A DNA stretch of 64,000 bases from Fen-1273 sp963837815 (GTDB lineage: Bacteria > Bacteroidota > Ignavibacteria > UBA10030 > UBA6906): NCBI GenBank assembly GCA_963837815.1, contig CAWIOS010000012.1, positions 372,001 to 436,000 of the forward strand, written 5' to 3'. The position numbers were made by a program, and so were the translations under genes. Within the stretch, counting starts at the first letter, position 1. Each line of letters begins with the position of its first letter. This document shows, in pieces, positions 51,929 through 59,429 of the stretch. The notes under the pieces are model-generated. The model ran no database searches, had not been told where the DNA came from, and saw only the letters and a program-made list of their open reading frames with translations.

Positions 51929-52675
51929 CTAACGGCGGGACGCGCCCTGCAGGAGCGTGCATACCGCCCTTGCGGCCTCGAGGTCTTCCGGGGTATCGAC
52001 TTCAATGCACTTCAGCCCGCCGACGTCCACGGCGGTCAACACCGACCCGCCCGTGATCGCGCGCTGGAACGCGGCTTCGTAGAACAGATTCTCCCCCCGT
52101 TCCTCCCGTATCATTCTCTCCAGCACCGGGAAGAGATCTTCCAGGAACTCCCCGCTCAGTTTCTCAATCCCGATGGATTCGCCCGCGGCGGAGCGGGGGG
52201 GGACGTCTTTGCCGATGCGGCGCACCGTGTTCCCGGGGCCGGTCTCGACCTTGATCTCCTCGGACCCGAGCACCGTCCCGCTTTTCATGGCGAGACAGTT
52301 CCTGTGACCCGATCCGGCCAGAAGCCCGATGATCCGCCTGTCGAACACGATGTCGCTGTCAAGGAGGAGCATGTCTGCGTCGCCCATGGATCGTTCCGTC
52401 AGGTACAGCGAGGCGATGTTGTTCGTCGTCGCAAAACTGTCGTTCCTGATGAACTCGACGTCAAGCGCCGGGAACGACTCCCCGACGTACTCACGGATCA
52501 GCGCCTCCCTGTACCCTGTGACGATGATGATATCGGCGATCCCGTTGGCTATGAGGTTTTCGAGCGTCAACCCGAGAATCGTCCCGCCCCCCACTTCAAG
52601 TAGGCACTTGGGGACGAGATCGGTAAGGGGGCGGAGCCTGGAGGCGACCCCCGCAGCAAGAATGACGCCTTTCAT
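51929..52675 (-). CDS. LicC-like nucleotidyltransferase (third gene of head-group operon)
   Basis: A 248-residue nucleotidyltransferase with the sugar-phosphate NTP-transferase start LAAGVASRLRPLTDLVPK, the GIADIIIVTGY segment, and the NNIASLYLTERS plus LLLDSDIVF metal-binding part typical of choline- or aminoethylphosphonate-type cytidylyltransferases (LicC/PntC). Those enzymes attach CMP to a small phosphate or phosphonate. The ATG overlaps the stop of the CDP-alcohol phosphatidyltransferase by four bases (ATGA), so the two act in the same pathway. The substrate is not deducible. Alternative: a sugar-nucleotide pyrophosphorylase, less likely given NNIxSLY. Confidence 0.8.
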   Translation of the reverse strand: MKGVILAAGVASRLRPLTDLVPKCLLEVGGGTILGLTLENLIANGIADIIIVTGYREALIREYVGESFPALDVEFIRNDSFATTNNIASLYLTERSMGDADMLLLDSDIVFDRRIIGLLAGSGHRNCLAMKSGTVLGSEEIKVETGPGNTVRRIGKDVPPRSAAGESIGIEKLSGEFLEDLFPVLERMIREERGENLFYEAAFQRAITGGSVLTAVDVGGLKCIEVDTPEDLEAARAVCTLLQGASRR

Positions 52676-53607
52676 CGCCCCTCCTGCACTGCGGGATGCG
52701 CGCCGAACGCTTTCTGCGCAATCATCATGACGACCGCAAGGACGTTTCCCCCCACGGCGATCCCCCACAGATAGATGTCGAGTCGCCCGGCGAACGCGCA
52801 GACGACAAGAAGCGTCCACTGCGTTGTGGGGCCGAGGTACGTCCAGCAGTGGATAAGCACCCTCCGGGAGCGTATTTCTTCCGCCTCCGCCGCGGAGAGG
52901 CGTTTCGCCTGCCGGCCTCCGCCGCCGCTCAGGCGGAGCTGGACGCCGGAGTAGAGAAGGTATGTCCCGATAAGGAAACGCTCGAAGCGCCGTCCCTTCA
53001 CGACGCGGAGCGCGGCGTATTCTTCCCGGAATCCCCGCTGCTCCTCCACCAGGTCGTTCGCGCGGATTCCCGAAGCGTCAAGGTACCTGTTCCTGTAATA
53101 ATCGAGGAGCCCCGACTGAACGGCATTGCTTATCCCGGCGGCGGCTGTCAGGCACCACATCAGGAGGGGCTCATCCGATGCGCCGGCGAACCCGATCCCG
53201 ATACCCAGGTAGCATGCAAGGCTGACAAGGTAATCCGCGACCCCGTCCAGAATGCGGCCGAGGTGCGTTCCCGTCCCCTTCATACGGGCAAGCTGGCCGT
53301 CGCTGCAATCGACGATATTGTACATGAGGATGAACACGCCCGCCGCACCGAGGGCGGCCGGAGATCCGACCGCAAGGCTCATCCCCCCGAGGACGCCGAG
53401 CGCCAGCGCGAGAAACGTGAGCTGGTTGGGGGTAACGCGCGTCCTGCGGATCAACTTGACGAAAAGAAATGCAACCGGGCGGTACACGATCAAGTCCAGC
53501 AGCTCTTCGACGGCGGCGGATTTCAGCCCCTGCACGTATTCCGCGTAGAGTCCCGCCGGCGCGCGTTCAATCGTAGAATGACCTGATGGCATCGATGAGG
53601 AGGGCAT
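52672..53607 (-). CDS. CDP-alcohol phosphatidyltransferase
   Basis: A 311-residue membrane enzyme with about six helices. The catalytic motif DCSDGQLARMKGTGTHLGRILDGVADY fits D-x2-DG-x2-AR-x8-G-x3-D-x3-D exactly. These enzymes join a CDP-activated alcohol or diacylglycerol with a second alcohol to make phospholipids or soluble phosphodiesters. At 311 residues it is longer than CDP-diacylglycerol transferases and carries an N-terminal helix before the active site. ATG 53607, with AGGAAG upstream, overlaps the aminotransferase end by 41 bases; a TTG six codons upstream is the alternative start. It is the middle gene of the three-gene coupled operon. Confidence 0.88.
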   Translation of the reverse strand: MPSSSMPSGHSTIERAPAGLYAEYVQGLKSAAVEELLDLIVYRPVAFLFVKLIRRTRVTPNQLTFLALALGVLGGMSLAVGSPAALGAAGVFILMYNIVDCSDGQLARMKGTGTHLGRILDGVADYLVSLACYLGIGIGFAGASDEPLLMWCLTAAAGISNAVQSGLLDYYRNRYLDASGIRANDLVEEQRGFREEYAALRVVKGRRFERFLIGTYLLYSGVQLRLSGGGGRQAKRLSAAEAEEIRSRRVLIHCWTYLGPTTQWTLLVVCAFAGRLDIYLWGIAVGGNVLAVVMMIAQKAFGAHPAVQEGR

Positions 53608-54595
53608 TTTCTTCCTGGGTCCCAATGGTGATCCTGACGTGCGAGTTGAGGAGCGGCTCGTCCATGAACTTGATGAAGAGATCCCGCTCTTCGAGATGGG
53701 TCTTCAGAGCGGCCCTGTGCGCCGGGGGGATCGACGCGAGAATGAAATTGGCGTCCGAACGGAACACACGGACGCCGGGGAGTCTTCCCAGAGCGTCGTA
53801 GTACAGTTCCTTGTCCGCATTGATCTTCCCCGCGATCTTCCTGTAATATTCCGGGGAATCGAGCGCGGCGATCGCCACATCCTCCGCGATCCGGTTGAAG
53901 CCGAGGTACCGCGATCCGAAGTTCGCCAGCGCGCCGAGCCTCTTTCCCATGACCGCGAAGCCGATGCGCATCCCGGCCAGCGCATAATACTTCGACATCG
54001 TCCGAAGGACAAGGAGGTTCGGGAATGCGTCAACGAGGCCCTTGACGTACTCCGTCGACGTTCCGTCCACGTATGCTTCATCGAGGACGACAACCGATTC
54101 GCCGAACTCCCCGAGTATCTCCTTCAGCGGCTCCGGCTCAATCGAGTTCCCCGTGGGGTTGTTGGGAGTGCTGATGAAGACGACCGACGGGCGCTCCCGC
54201 GCGTAGACCTCCCGCATTCCCGGGAGATCGTACCGGAAACGGTCATGGCCCACCGTCATCGGGAACTCCACCGTCAATCCCCCGACCTCCGAGGCGATCT
54301 TCCTGTAGTACCACCAGGAATACGCGGGAACCATGAGCTTTTTCCCGCTTCCCAGGCAGCACTGGATCGTCTCCTTGAGTATGTGTTCCGCCCCGTATCC
54401 GAGCAGCACACGGTCCTCGGGGACGCCGAAATCCCCCGACAGGCGCTCCGACAGGCTTCCCCTTGAACCGCGCGTGAACGACCTGTCGTACCAGCTGAGA
54501 CTGGTGAGATCGGCGCGCTTCAGGACGTCGAAGCACGCCGGCGCGGGGCCGTAGTTGTTTTCGTTCCTGTCAAGGTAGATGCGTTTCCGTGTCAT
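53567..54595 (-). CDS. PLP-dependent aminotransferase, HisC/CobD-like (first gene of head-group operon)
   Basis: A 342-residue fold-type I PLP enzyme of the histidinol-phosphate aminotransferase type. It starts YLDRNENNYGP and has LLGYGAEHILKETIQ, STPNNPTGN, VLDEAYVDG, the PLP lysine in RTMSKYYALAGMRIG, and a C-terminal SHVRITIGTQEEN. HisC and the threonine-phosphate decarboxylase CobD share this pattern, so it may transaminate or decarboxylate a phosphorylated amino compound. No his or cob genes are near; coupling to the CDP-alcohol enzyme suggests it makes or consumes an amino-alcohol phosphate. GAGGAGTAC precedes the ATG. Confidence 0.85.
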   Translation of the reverse strand: MTRKRIYLDRNENNYGPAPACFDVLKRADLTSLSWYDRSFTRGSRGSLSERLSGDFGVPEDRVLLGYGAEHILKETIQCCLGSGKKLMVPAYSWWYYRKIASEVGGLTVEFPMTVGHDRFRYDLPGMREVYARERPSVVFISTPNNPTGNSIEPEPLKEILGEFGESVVVLDEAYVDGTSTEYVKGLVDAFPNLLVLRTMSKYYALAGMRIGFAVMGKRLGALANFGSRYLGFNRIAEDVAIAALDSPEYYRKIAGKINADKELYYDALGRLPGVRVFRSDANFILASIPPAHRAALKTHLEERDLFIKFMDEPLLNSHVRITIGTQEENALLIDAIRSFYD

Positions 54596-54767
54596 TGTAC
54601 TCCTCGTACTGTTGTATGTCCTTCAGGTCGTTCATCCCCCCCCTGCCATGAGCGCGGAGAAGGGGAATACGGCGCAGGTGATCGATCAACGGTTCATGGA
54701 GTGTCCGTGCAGTGTGTGAAGAGGAGCATGTCTCGGGGCGCACGAAGAGTCCGACGCGGTACGCATC

Positions 54768-55412
54768 TCACCGGGTCTTGAGGTCGGCGATCCCTTCCAG
54801 GATCTCGTCCCTCGGGAGGTTCCCTGCCCGCAGGTCTTCGTCGGATTTCAGGAGCAGACGCCTGTAAAACTGCATGCCGTGAGCCGCAAAGCCCGGGCTG
54901 AGAGCGACGATGTCGAAGAGGACGTCCTCCGCCCTGTCGAACCGTCCCGTCCCTTCATAGTAGGACATGACTTTCGCCAGAAGCTCCTCCGTGAGGGCAT
55001 ACCCGGAAAACCGCGCAAGAAGGGCGTCGACGGCGATCGTGTGATCGGGCGACAGGGCTTTTTCGTCCTCGAGCCAGGCGTCAACAAGGAGCTCAAGCGA
55101 TTTCAATCCGAGATTAACGGATTCATCCTCCGCCTCCGCCGCCGCGCAAATCTCCGATTCTTCCTTCAGGAGGAGCCCGAGGATGTACGTCTTCGGAACC
55201 GCCAGCGACGGATCCGTGCCGAGAAGGTGCCTGAGCTGCCGGGGGCTGCACCCGCGAATCAGGGTGCCGTCAATTCCGAGAAGGGTATTGCCGGCGGACC
55301 GGATCTCCTGCAGCGCGAGAGGGAAGTCCTTCTTGTTCTTCAGGAAAATAATCCTGGCCAGCGTGTTCGCGAGCATGCTGACCATCCGCATGAAATAGTC
55401 CTGCTCGATCAC
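54768..55412 (-). CDS. DUF6483-like helical protein
   Basis: A 214-residue, wholly helical cytosolic protein starting MIEQDYFMRMVSMLANTLARIIFLKNKKDF, with a later ALQEIRSAGNTLLGIDGTLIRGCS and a TPR-like second half (YYEGTGRFDRAEDVLFDIV). This pattern resembles the uncharacterised DUF6483 family of Bacteroidota and Firmicutes. No catalytic motif. The start is GTG with AGGAGG about thirteen bases upstream, a long spacing. It lies 59 bases after pgl and may be the last gene of the zwf-pgl unit. Confidence 0.7.
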   Translation of the reverse strand: MIEQDYFMRMVSMLANTLARIIFLKNKKDFPLALQEIRSAGNTLLGIDGTLIRGCSPRQLRHLLGTDPSLAVPKTYILGLLLKEESEICAAAEAEDESVNLGLKSLELLVDAWLEDEKALSPDHTIAVDALLARFSGYALTEELLAKVMSYYEGTGRFDRAEDVLFDIVALSPGFAAHGMQFYRRLLLKSDEDLRAGNLPRDEILEGIADLKTR

Positions 55413-55471
55413 AGGGGTTCACACGCCTCCTGGGTTGGCTCCGCTGAAATGAGGATACCGCTATTCCGCTC

Positions 55472-56224
55472 TTAATGCAAGCGCAGGGCCCCACCGCGGG
55501 CCGATACGCCCGCCTCCGCGTCGAGAATCCAGCGGGGGGAGGAATCCGCCGGCTCGACAAGCGTCGCCGGAATCCGCGCGTCGGGCCCCGGGGAGTCCAG
55601 AACGCGGCGGACGATGTCCGCTTTCTTCGCTCCCGCGACAAGAAAGATGACATCCCTCCCCCCGTTGATGACGGGGAGCGTCAGCGTCACGCGCCAGGAA
55701 TTGAGAACGGGAACGAACACGGCGCTTGCGGGCTTCCCCCGTTCCGCCAGAACTACCGTCCCGGGAAAGAGGGACGCCGTATGGCCGTCCACACCGAGGC
55801 CGAGGAGGAGAATGTCGAATCTCCCGCCGGAGAGCAAAAGGGTCTTCCCGATGTCGGCTGCATATTCCGCGGCGGCGACGGCGGGCGGCCTCTCCCCCCG
55901 GATCCTGTGGACATTCCCCGCGGGGAGCGGGATCCGGCTTATGAGCTCATCGCGCACCATGCCGTAGTTGCTTTCCGGATCATCGGGAGAGACCATCCGC
56001 TCGTCGCAAAAACAGACATGGACCCGGCGCCAGTCGGGCGCCTCCCCTTCCGGGAGGGCGGCGAGCTTCCTGTAGAGACCGCGCGGTGTCTCGCCGCCCG
56101 AGAGCCCGAGGGTGCATGTTCCCCGCTCATCGATCGCCTTCCGGACGGCTCCGAGGATTTCACGTTCCGCGGCGGATTCCATCCCGGCGATCTCCGGGTA
56201 GACATCGAGGCGCGGGATCCTCAC
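55472..56224 (-). CDS. pgl: 6-phosphogluconolactonase
   Basis: A 250-residue enzyme of the NagB/DevB-type 6-phosphogluconolactonase family: LGLSGGETPRGLYRKLAA, VHVCFCDERMVSPDDPESNYGM, and the signature LLGLGVDGHTASLFPG. It hydrolyses 6-phosphogluconolactone between the reactions of zwf and gnd. Its ATG overlaps the zwf stop by four bases (ATGA). Confidence 0.94.
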   Translation of the reverse strand: MRIPRLDVYPEIAGMESAAEREILGAVRKAIDERGTCTLGLSGGETPRGLYRKLAALPEGEAPDWRRVHVCFCDERMVSPDDPESNYGMVRDELISRIPLPAGNVHRIRGERPPAVAAAEYAADIGKTLLLSGGRFDILLLGLGVDGHTASLFPGTVVLAERGKPASAVFVPVLNSWRVTLTLPVINGGRDVIFLVAGAKKADIVRRVLDSPGPDARIPATLVEPADSSPRWILDAEAGVSARGGALRLH

Positions 56225-57705
56225 CTGTGCGTCTCCCGTCCCGCCCCCGGGGCAGCGGTGTGGGGAGAGCAGTCATGTCTCCACCACCGTCCTTCATGCG
56301 CAAGGAGCGCGTCCCCGCCCGCGGGCCCCCAGGTCCCCTGGCCGTATATCTCGAGAGGCGCACCGTCTCCGTCTTCCCAGCCTTTCCTCACACCGTCGAT
56401 GAACCGCCACGCAAGCTCTATTTCATCTCCCCGCGTGAAGAGCGAGGCGTCCCCCTGAAGGGCGTCAAGCAGAAGCCGTTCATACGCCTCCGGGATCGGA
56501 TCACTGCCGAACGAGTCCCTGTAGTGAAACTCCATGTCCACCGGGCGCGTGTGCATCCCCCGGTCAGGCACCTTCGTGATGAACCGGAGGTGCAGCCCCT
56601 CGTCAGGTTGAATGCAGATGCTCAGGTGGTTCGTGAAGAGTTCGGTAACCCCGGCCTGCACGTCGAATATCTGCGTCGGGGGACGCCTGAACTGAACGAT
56701 GATCTCGGAACACTTCTCGCCGAGCTTCTTCCCGGAACGGAGGTAGAACGGCACCCCCTGCCACCGCCAGTTATCGATATAGACCTCGAGCGCGGCGTAT
56801 GTCTCGGTCACCGACCGGGGGGCGACCCCCTCCCCGGCGTTGTACCCGGCGTACTGCCCCCTGACGGTGTACCGGAGAGAATATTCCGGGGGGATTTCAC
56901 GGAGGGCGGTCAGCACTTTTGCTTTCTCATTCCTGAGCGAGTTGGCATCCACGACGGCCGGGGGTTCCATCGCGACAAGCGTCAGGAGCTGCAGGAGGTG
57001 ATTCTGGAACATGTCACGAAGCACACCGGCGGTGTCGTAATAGCCGGCGCGGTGCTCCACCCCGACGGTCTCCGCGACGGTGATCTGGACGTTGTCGACG
57101 TGGTTCCTGTTCCAGAGAGGTTCGAATATCGCGTTCCCGAAACGGAGCATCAGGACATTCTGGACCGTTTCCTTCCCCAGGTAATGGTCGATCCTGAATA
57201 TCTGGTCTTCGTGGAGGAGCCGGTGAAGATCCTCATTAAGCGCCCGTGCCGTGGCGAAGTCTCTGCCGAACGGCTTTTCGAATATGATCCTCCGGTACGG
57301 TCCCCCGGGCTCCTCCGTCATGAGATTGGCTTCCGCGAGCCGGGCGATGACGACCGGATAGAAGCGCGGAGCCGTGGCGAGATAATAGAGGCAATTGGCG
57401 GCAGGCCCGATGCCGCGCACGAGATCCGCGTACGTGGACGACTCTTCCAGATCCCCCTCCCGGTAGGAAAGGGAGCCGGCGAATTCCCCCCACGCCCCCG
57501 CATCAAACTCCGACGGAGCTAACGTCCGGACCGCTTCATTCATCTTCCCGCGGAAGGCGTCGTCGCTCATCGGTGTGCGCGAAATGCCGATGATCCGGAC
57601 GGAGCCCGGGAGGCGCTTCTTTCTGAAATTGTTGTAGAGGGCGGGGATGAGCTTTCTTGTCGTCAGGTCGCCCGATCCACCGAATATGACGATCACGGTC
57701 TCCAT
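56221..57705 (-). CDS. zwf: Glucose-6-phosphate 1-dehydrogenase
   Basis: A 494-residue enzyme of standard length. NAD(P)-binding FGGSGDLTTRKLIPALYN, the active-site RIDHYLGKETVQN, the LRFGNAIFEPLWNRNHVDNVQI block and the SGKKLGEK loop are present. It oxidises glucose-6-phosphate, making NADPH and 6-phosphogluconolactone. Together with pgl it is a coupled pair; the third enzyme, gnd, is at 33462 with its own promoter. Confidence 0.96.
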   Translation of the reverse strand: METVIVIFGGSGDLTTRKLIPALYNNFRKKRLPGSVRIIGISRTPMSDDAFRGKMNEAVRTLAPSEFDAGAWGEFAGSLSYREGDLEESSTYADLVRGIGPAANCLYYLATAPRFYPVVIARLAEANLMTEEPGGPYRRIIFEKPFGRDFATARALNEDLHRLLHEDQIFRIDHYLGKETVQNVLMLRFGNAIFEPLWNRNHVDNVQITVAETVGVEHRAGYYDTAGVLRDMFQNHLLQLLTLVAMEPPAVVDANSLRNEKAKVLTALREIPPEYSLRYTVRGQYAGYNAGEGVAPRSVTETYAALEVYIDNWRWQGVPFYLRSGKKLGEKCSEIIVQFRRPPTQIFDVQAGVTELFTNHLSICIQPDEGLHLRFITKVPDRGMHTRPVDMEFHYRDSFGSDPIPEAYERLLLDALQGDASLFTRGDEIELAWRFIDGVRKGWEDGDGAPLEIYGQGTWGPAGGDALLAHEGRWWRHDCSPHTAAPGAGRETHR

Positions 57706-57773
57706 GCCGGGTCCCGGAAAGTGAGAATGAACGGAGCGGGCATCCCGTGGAAGGGTGGGCCACGCAGTGTAAA

Positions 57774-57802
57774 AAGAAATGAAACGAGCCGAAGAAAGTC
57801 AA
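57774..57802 (-). promoter_or_regulatory. Promoter of zwf-pgl
   Basis: Minus strand TTGACT, 17 bases, TTTCTT. The -10 box is weak. It lies about 70 bases before the zwf ATG. Confidence 0.45.
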
Positions 57803-57811
57803 ACGGATCAC

Positions 57812-57830
57812 GCGCCGGGACGCCCGGCGC
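57812..57830 (+). promoter_or_regulatory. Perfect inverted repeat upstream of zwf promoter
   Basis: GCGCCGGG, three bases, CCCGGCGC. It is nine bases upstream of the zwf -35 box on the minus strand, so it could be an activator or repressor site, or a terminator for something rightward. No T-run. Confidence 0.4.
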
Positions 57831-57932
57831 ACCGCATGCAATTGAACAGCGGGCGGGATTTCAGAAGGGATATTCATGTCACCTTCGCATGCATCGTCTT
57901 TCATGACCGGACCGGAATGAACCGGTGAATGA

Positions 57933-58139
57933 GAACATGTTGCGATTGAGGGGGCCAAACAGGGCCATTACTACCTCAACGACAGCGGCCAGAAGACATA
58001 CGTGAAGGACTTCGTCGGAGCGAAGATCGTCGGGCAGACGAAGAAGGGACAGAACATCTACGAAGGACCGCGCGGAGGGCACTTCTACTACACGGAGAGC
58101 GGGAACAACGTGTACGTGAAGAAAGACAAGGAGAGGGGA
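57933..58139 (+). pseudogene. Truncated remnant of a GPRGGxYY-repeat protein
   Basis: An open plus-strand frame after a TGA at 57930 carries two copies of a short repeat: GHYYLNDSGQKTYVKD and GHFYYTESGNNVYVKKD, with NIYEGPRGG before the second. The repeat matches short basic adaptor repeats of the PBCV-specific basic adaptor type (GPRGGxYYxxxxGxKxYV). There is no ordinary start codon before the first copy and no natural stop: the frame runs straight into sequence antisense to the M24 peptidase gene. It is an orphan fragment, with only a GTG inside the frame (58002). The 530-base gap 57706-58235 holds nothing else apart from the zwf promoter region. Confidence 0.55.
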
Positions 58140-58235
58140 CGTCAGAGCGGGACGCGCGGCATGGCGCCGGGAAGCAGGACGGCACCGACGGAGGTGAGAA
58201 GAGCTTCGGCCTGCAGGGCATTGTCTTCGCCGGGA

Positions 58236-59429
58236 TCATCCGGCGAGCAGGAGCGTCGTCTGGGGAGTGGAAAGAAACTCCGCCCCGTCTGCGCGCACAA
58301 TGACCATCTCCTCCACGGTGGCGATGCCGCGGCCGGGGACCGTCAGGCGCGGTTCAAGCGTGAAGACCATCCCTTCTTCGAGCGGGACAAACGGTTTCTT
58401 TCCGTATTTTTCCCATGCCGGACCCAGGAGCGCCGTTCCGTCGTGCGCAAATCTCCCCACCTGGTGGCCAAGACCGTGGGGAAACTCCCCGTACCCGGCC
58501 TGGGTGACGATCGCGCGGGCGATCGCGTCAATAAGCTGGCCGTTTACACCGGGACGCATTGCCTCGCGCGCGCAGGCGATGGCGCGCACGATCGTTTCAA
58601 ATCCCCGGAGGACGTCGGCGGGGGCGGTGCGCTCCCCTTTTTCCAGGACGTAGAACGTTCTCTGAAGATCGGAGCAGTACCCCTCCACCTTCAGGCCGAA
58701 ATCCATGTTGAGTATGTGCCCCTCCTCGACCCGCCGGTCTGTGGGACCGTAATGCGCGGCGGCCGTGTCCGGCCCGGTGAAGACGGCGGGGCACATCTTC
58801 TCATCCCAGGCAAACGGGATCTCCCGTTCGTTCGCCCGCTCCTTCATGAATGCCGCGATCTCCCGCTCTGTCCTCCCCGGCCGGATGTACGGTGCGACTT
58901 CGGAAAAGATCTTTTCCGTCGCCCTGATCGCCATCTGTATTCTCGCCAGTTCCGCAGGGGATTTCCGCTGGCGGAGCGCGCCGATGATGCTGTCGGCCTG
59001 AACGAGGTTCGCCTCCATACCGATCTCCGCGAGCATGCCGCAGAGCGTCAGGTACATCCCGTGGGTCAGACCGTCGCAAATCTCGCTCTCCTGAGAAAAA
59101 TTCACGGCGATCTTTGCGGGCCTCAGGCTCCGCAGGTAGTCCTGGAGTGGCCTTGTGATCCCTTCCACGTACCCGATGACGTCCGTGTACGCCCCCAGAT
59201 CCTCGACGGCCTTCCTGTCGTACTGGCCGACGACCGCGCAGGTCGTTCCGCTTTTCGTAATGATGAGGGCGCTGTGCCACGTCAGATCGCCGTCCACCAG
59301 GTACGGAAGCGTCGGATCCCCGTTGAGCGCGGTCTCGCGTGTGAACGTGAGCCAGCAGTCGACGTTGAATTCGTTGAGTATGCCGACGGCCTGGGCGATC
59401 TTTTCCGGTATGAGCGATTTCATAGTCAT
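58236..59429 (-). CDS. M24-family Xaa-Pro peptidase (prolidase/aminopeptidase P-like)
   Basis: A 397-residue creatinase-fold metallopeptidase with N-terminal domain and C-terminal pita-bread fold. The metal ligands of family M24 are all visible: Asp243 (NMDFG), Asp254 (CSDLQR), His322 (HGLGHQVG), Glu359 (TLEP) and Glu373 (ATVEEM). M24B enzymes cut X-Pro bonds in peptides, including Xaa-Hyp in some. The ATG overlaps the stop of the glycyl-radical-enzyme gene by four bases (ATGA), so its activity is likely tied to that pathway, supplying proline or hydroxyproline from peptides. Confidence 0.88.
   Translation of the reverse strand: MTMKSLIPEKIAQAVGILNEFNVDCWLTFTRETALNGDPTLPYLVDGDLTWHSALIITKSGTTCAVVGQYDRKAVEDLGAYTDVIGYVEGITRPLQDYLRSLRPAKIAVNFSQESEICDGLTHGMYLTLCGMLAEIGMEANLVQADSIIGALRQRKSPAELARIQMAIRATEKIFSEVAPYIRPGRTEREIAAFMKERANEREIPFAWDEKMCPAVFTGPDTAAAHYGPTDRRVEEGHILNMDFGLKVEGYCSDLQRTFYVLEKGERTAPADVLRGFETIVRAIACAREAMRPGVNGQLIDAIARAIVTQAGYGEFPHGLGHQVGRFAHDGTALLGPAWEKYGKKPFVPLEEGMVFTLEPRLTVPGRGIATVEEMVIVRADGAEFLSTPQTTLLLAG

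Noticed and set aside
54570..54635. Small upstream frame (21 codons) overlapping the aminotransferase start
   Set aside because: It begins after a G-run that could pass as a ribosome site and overlaps the next ATG, so it could be a leader peptide, but it has no composition bias or control-codon run to support attenuation.
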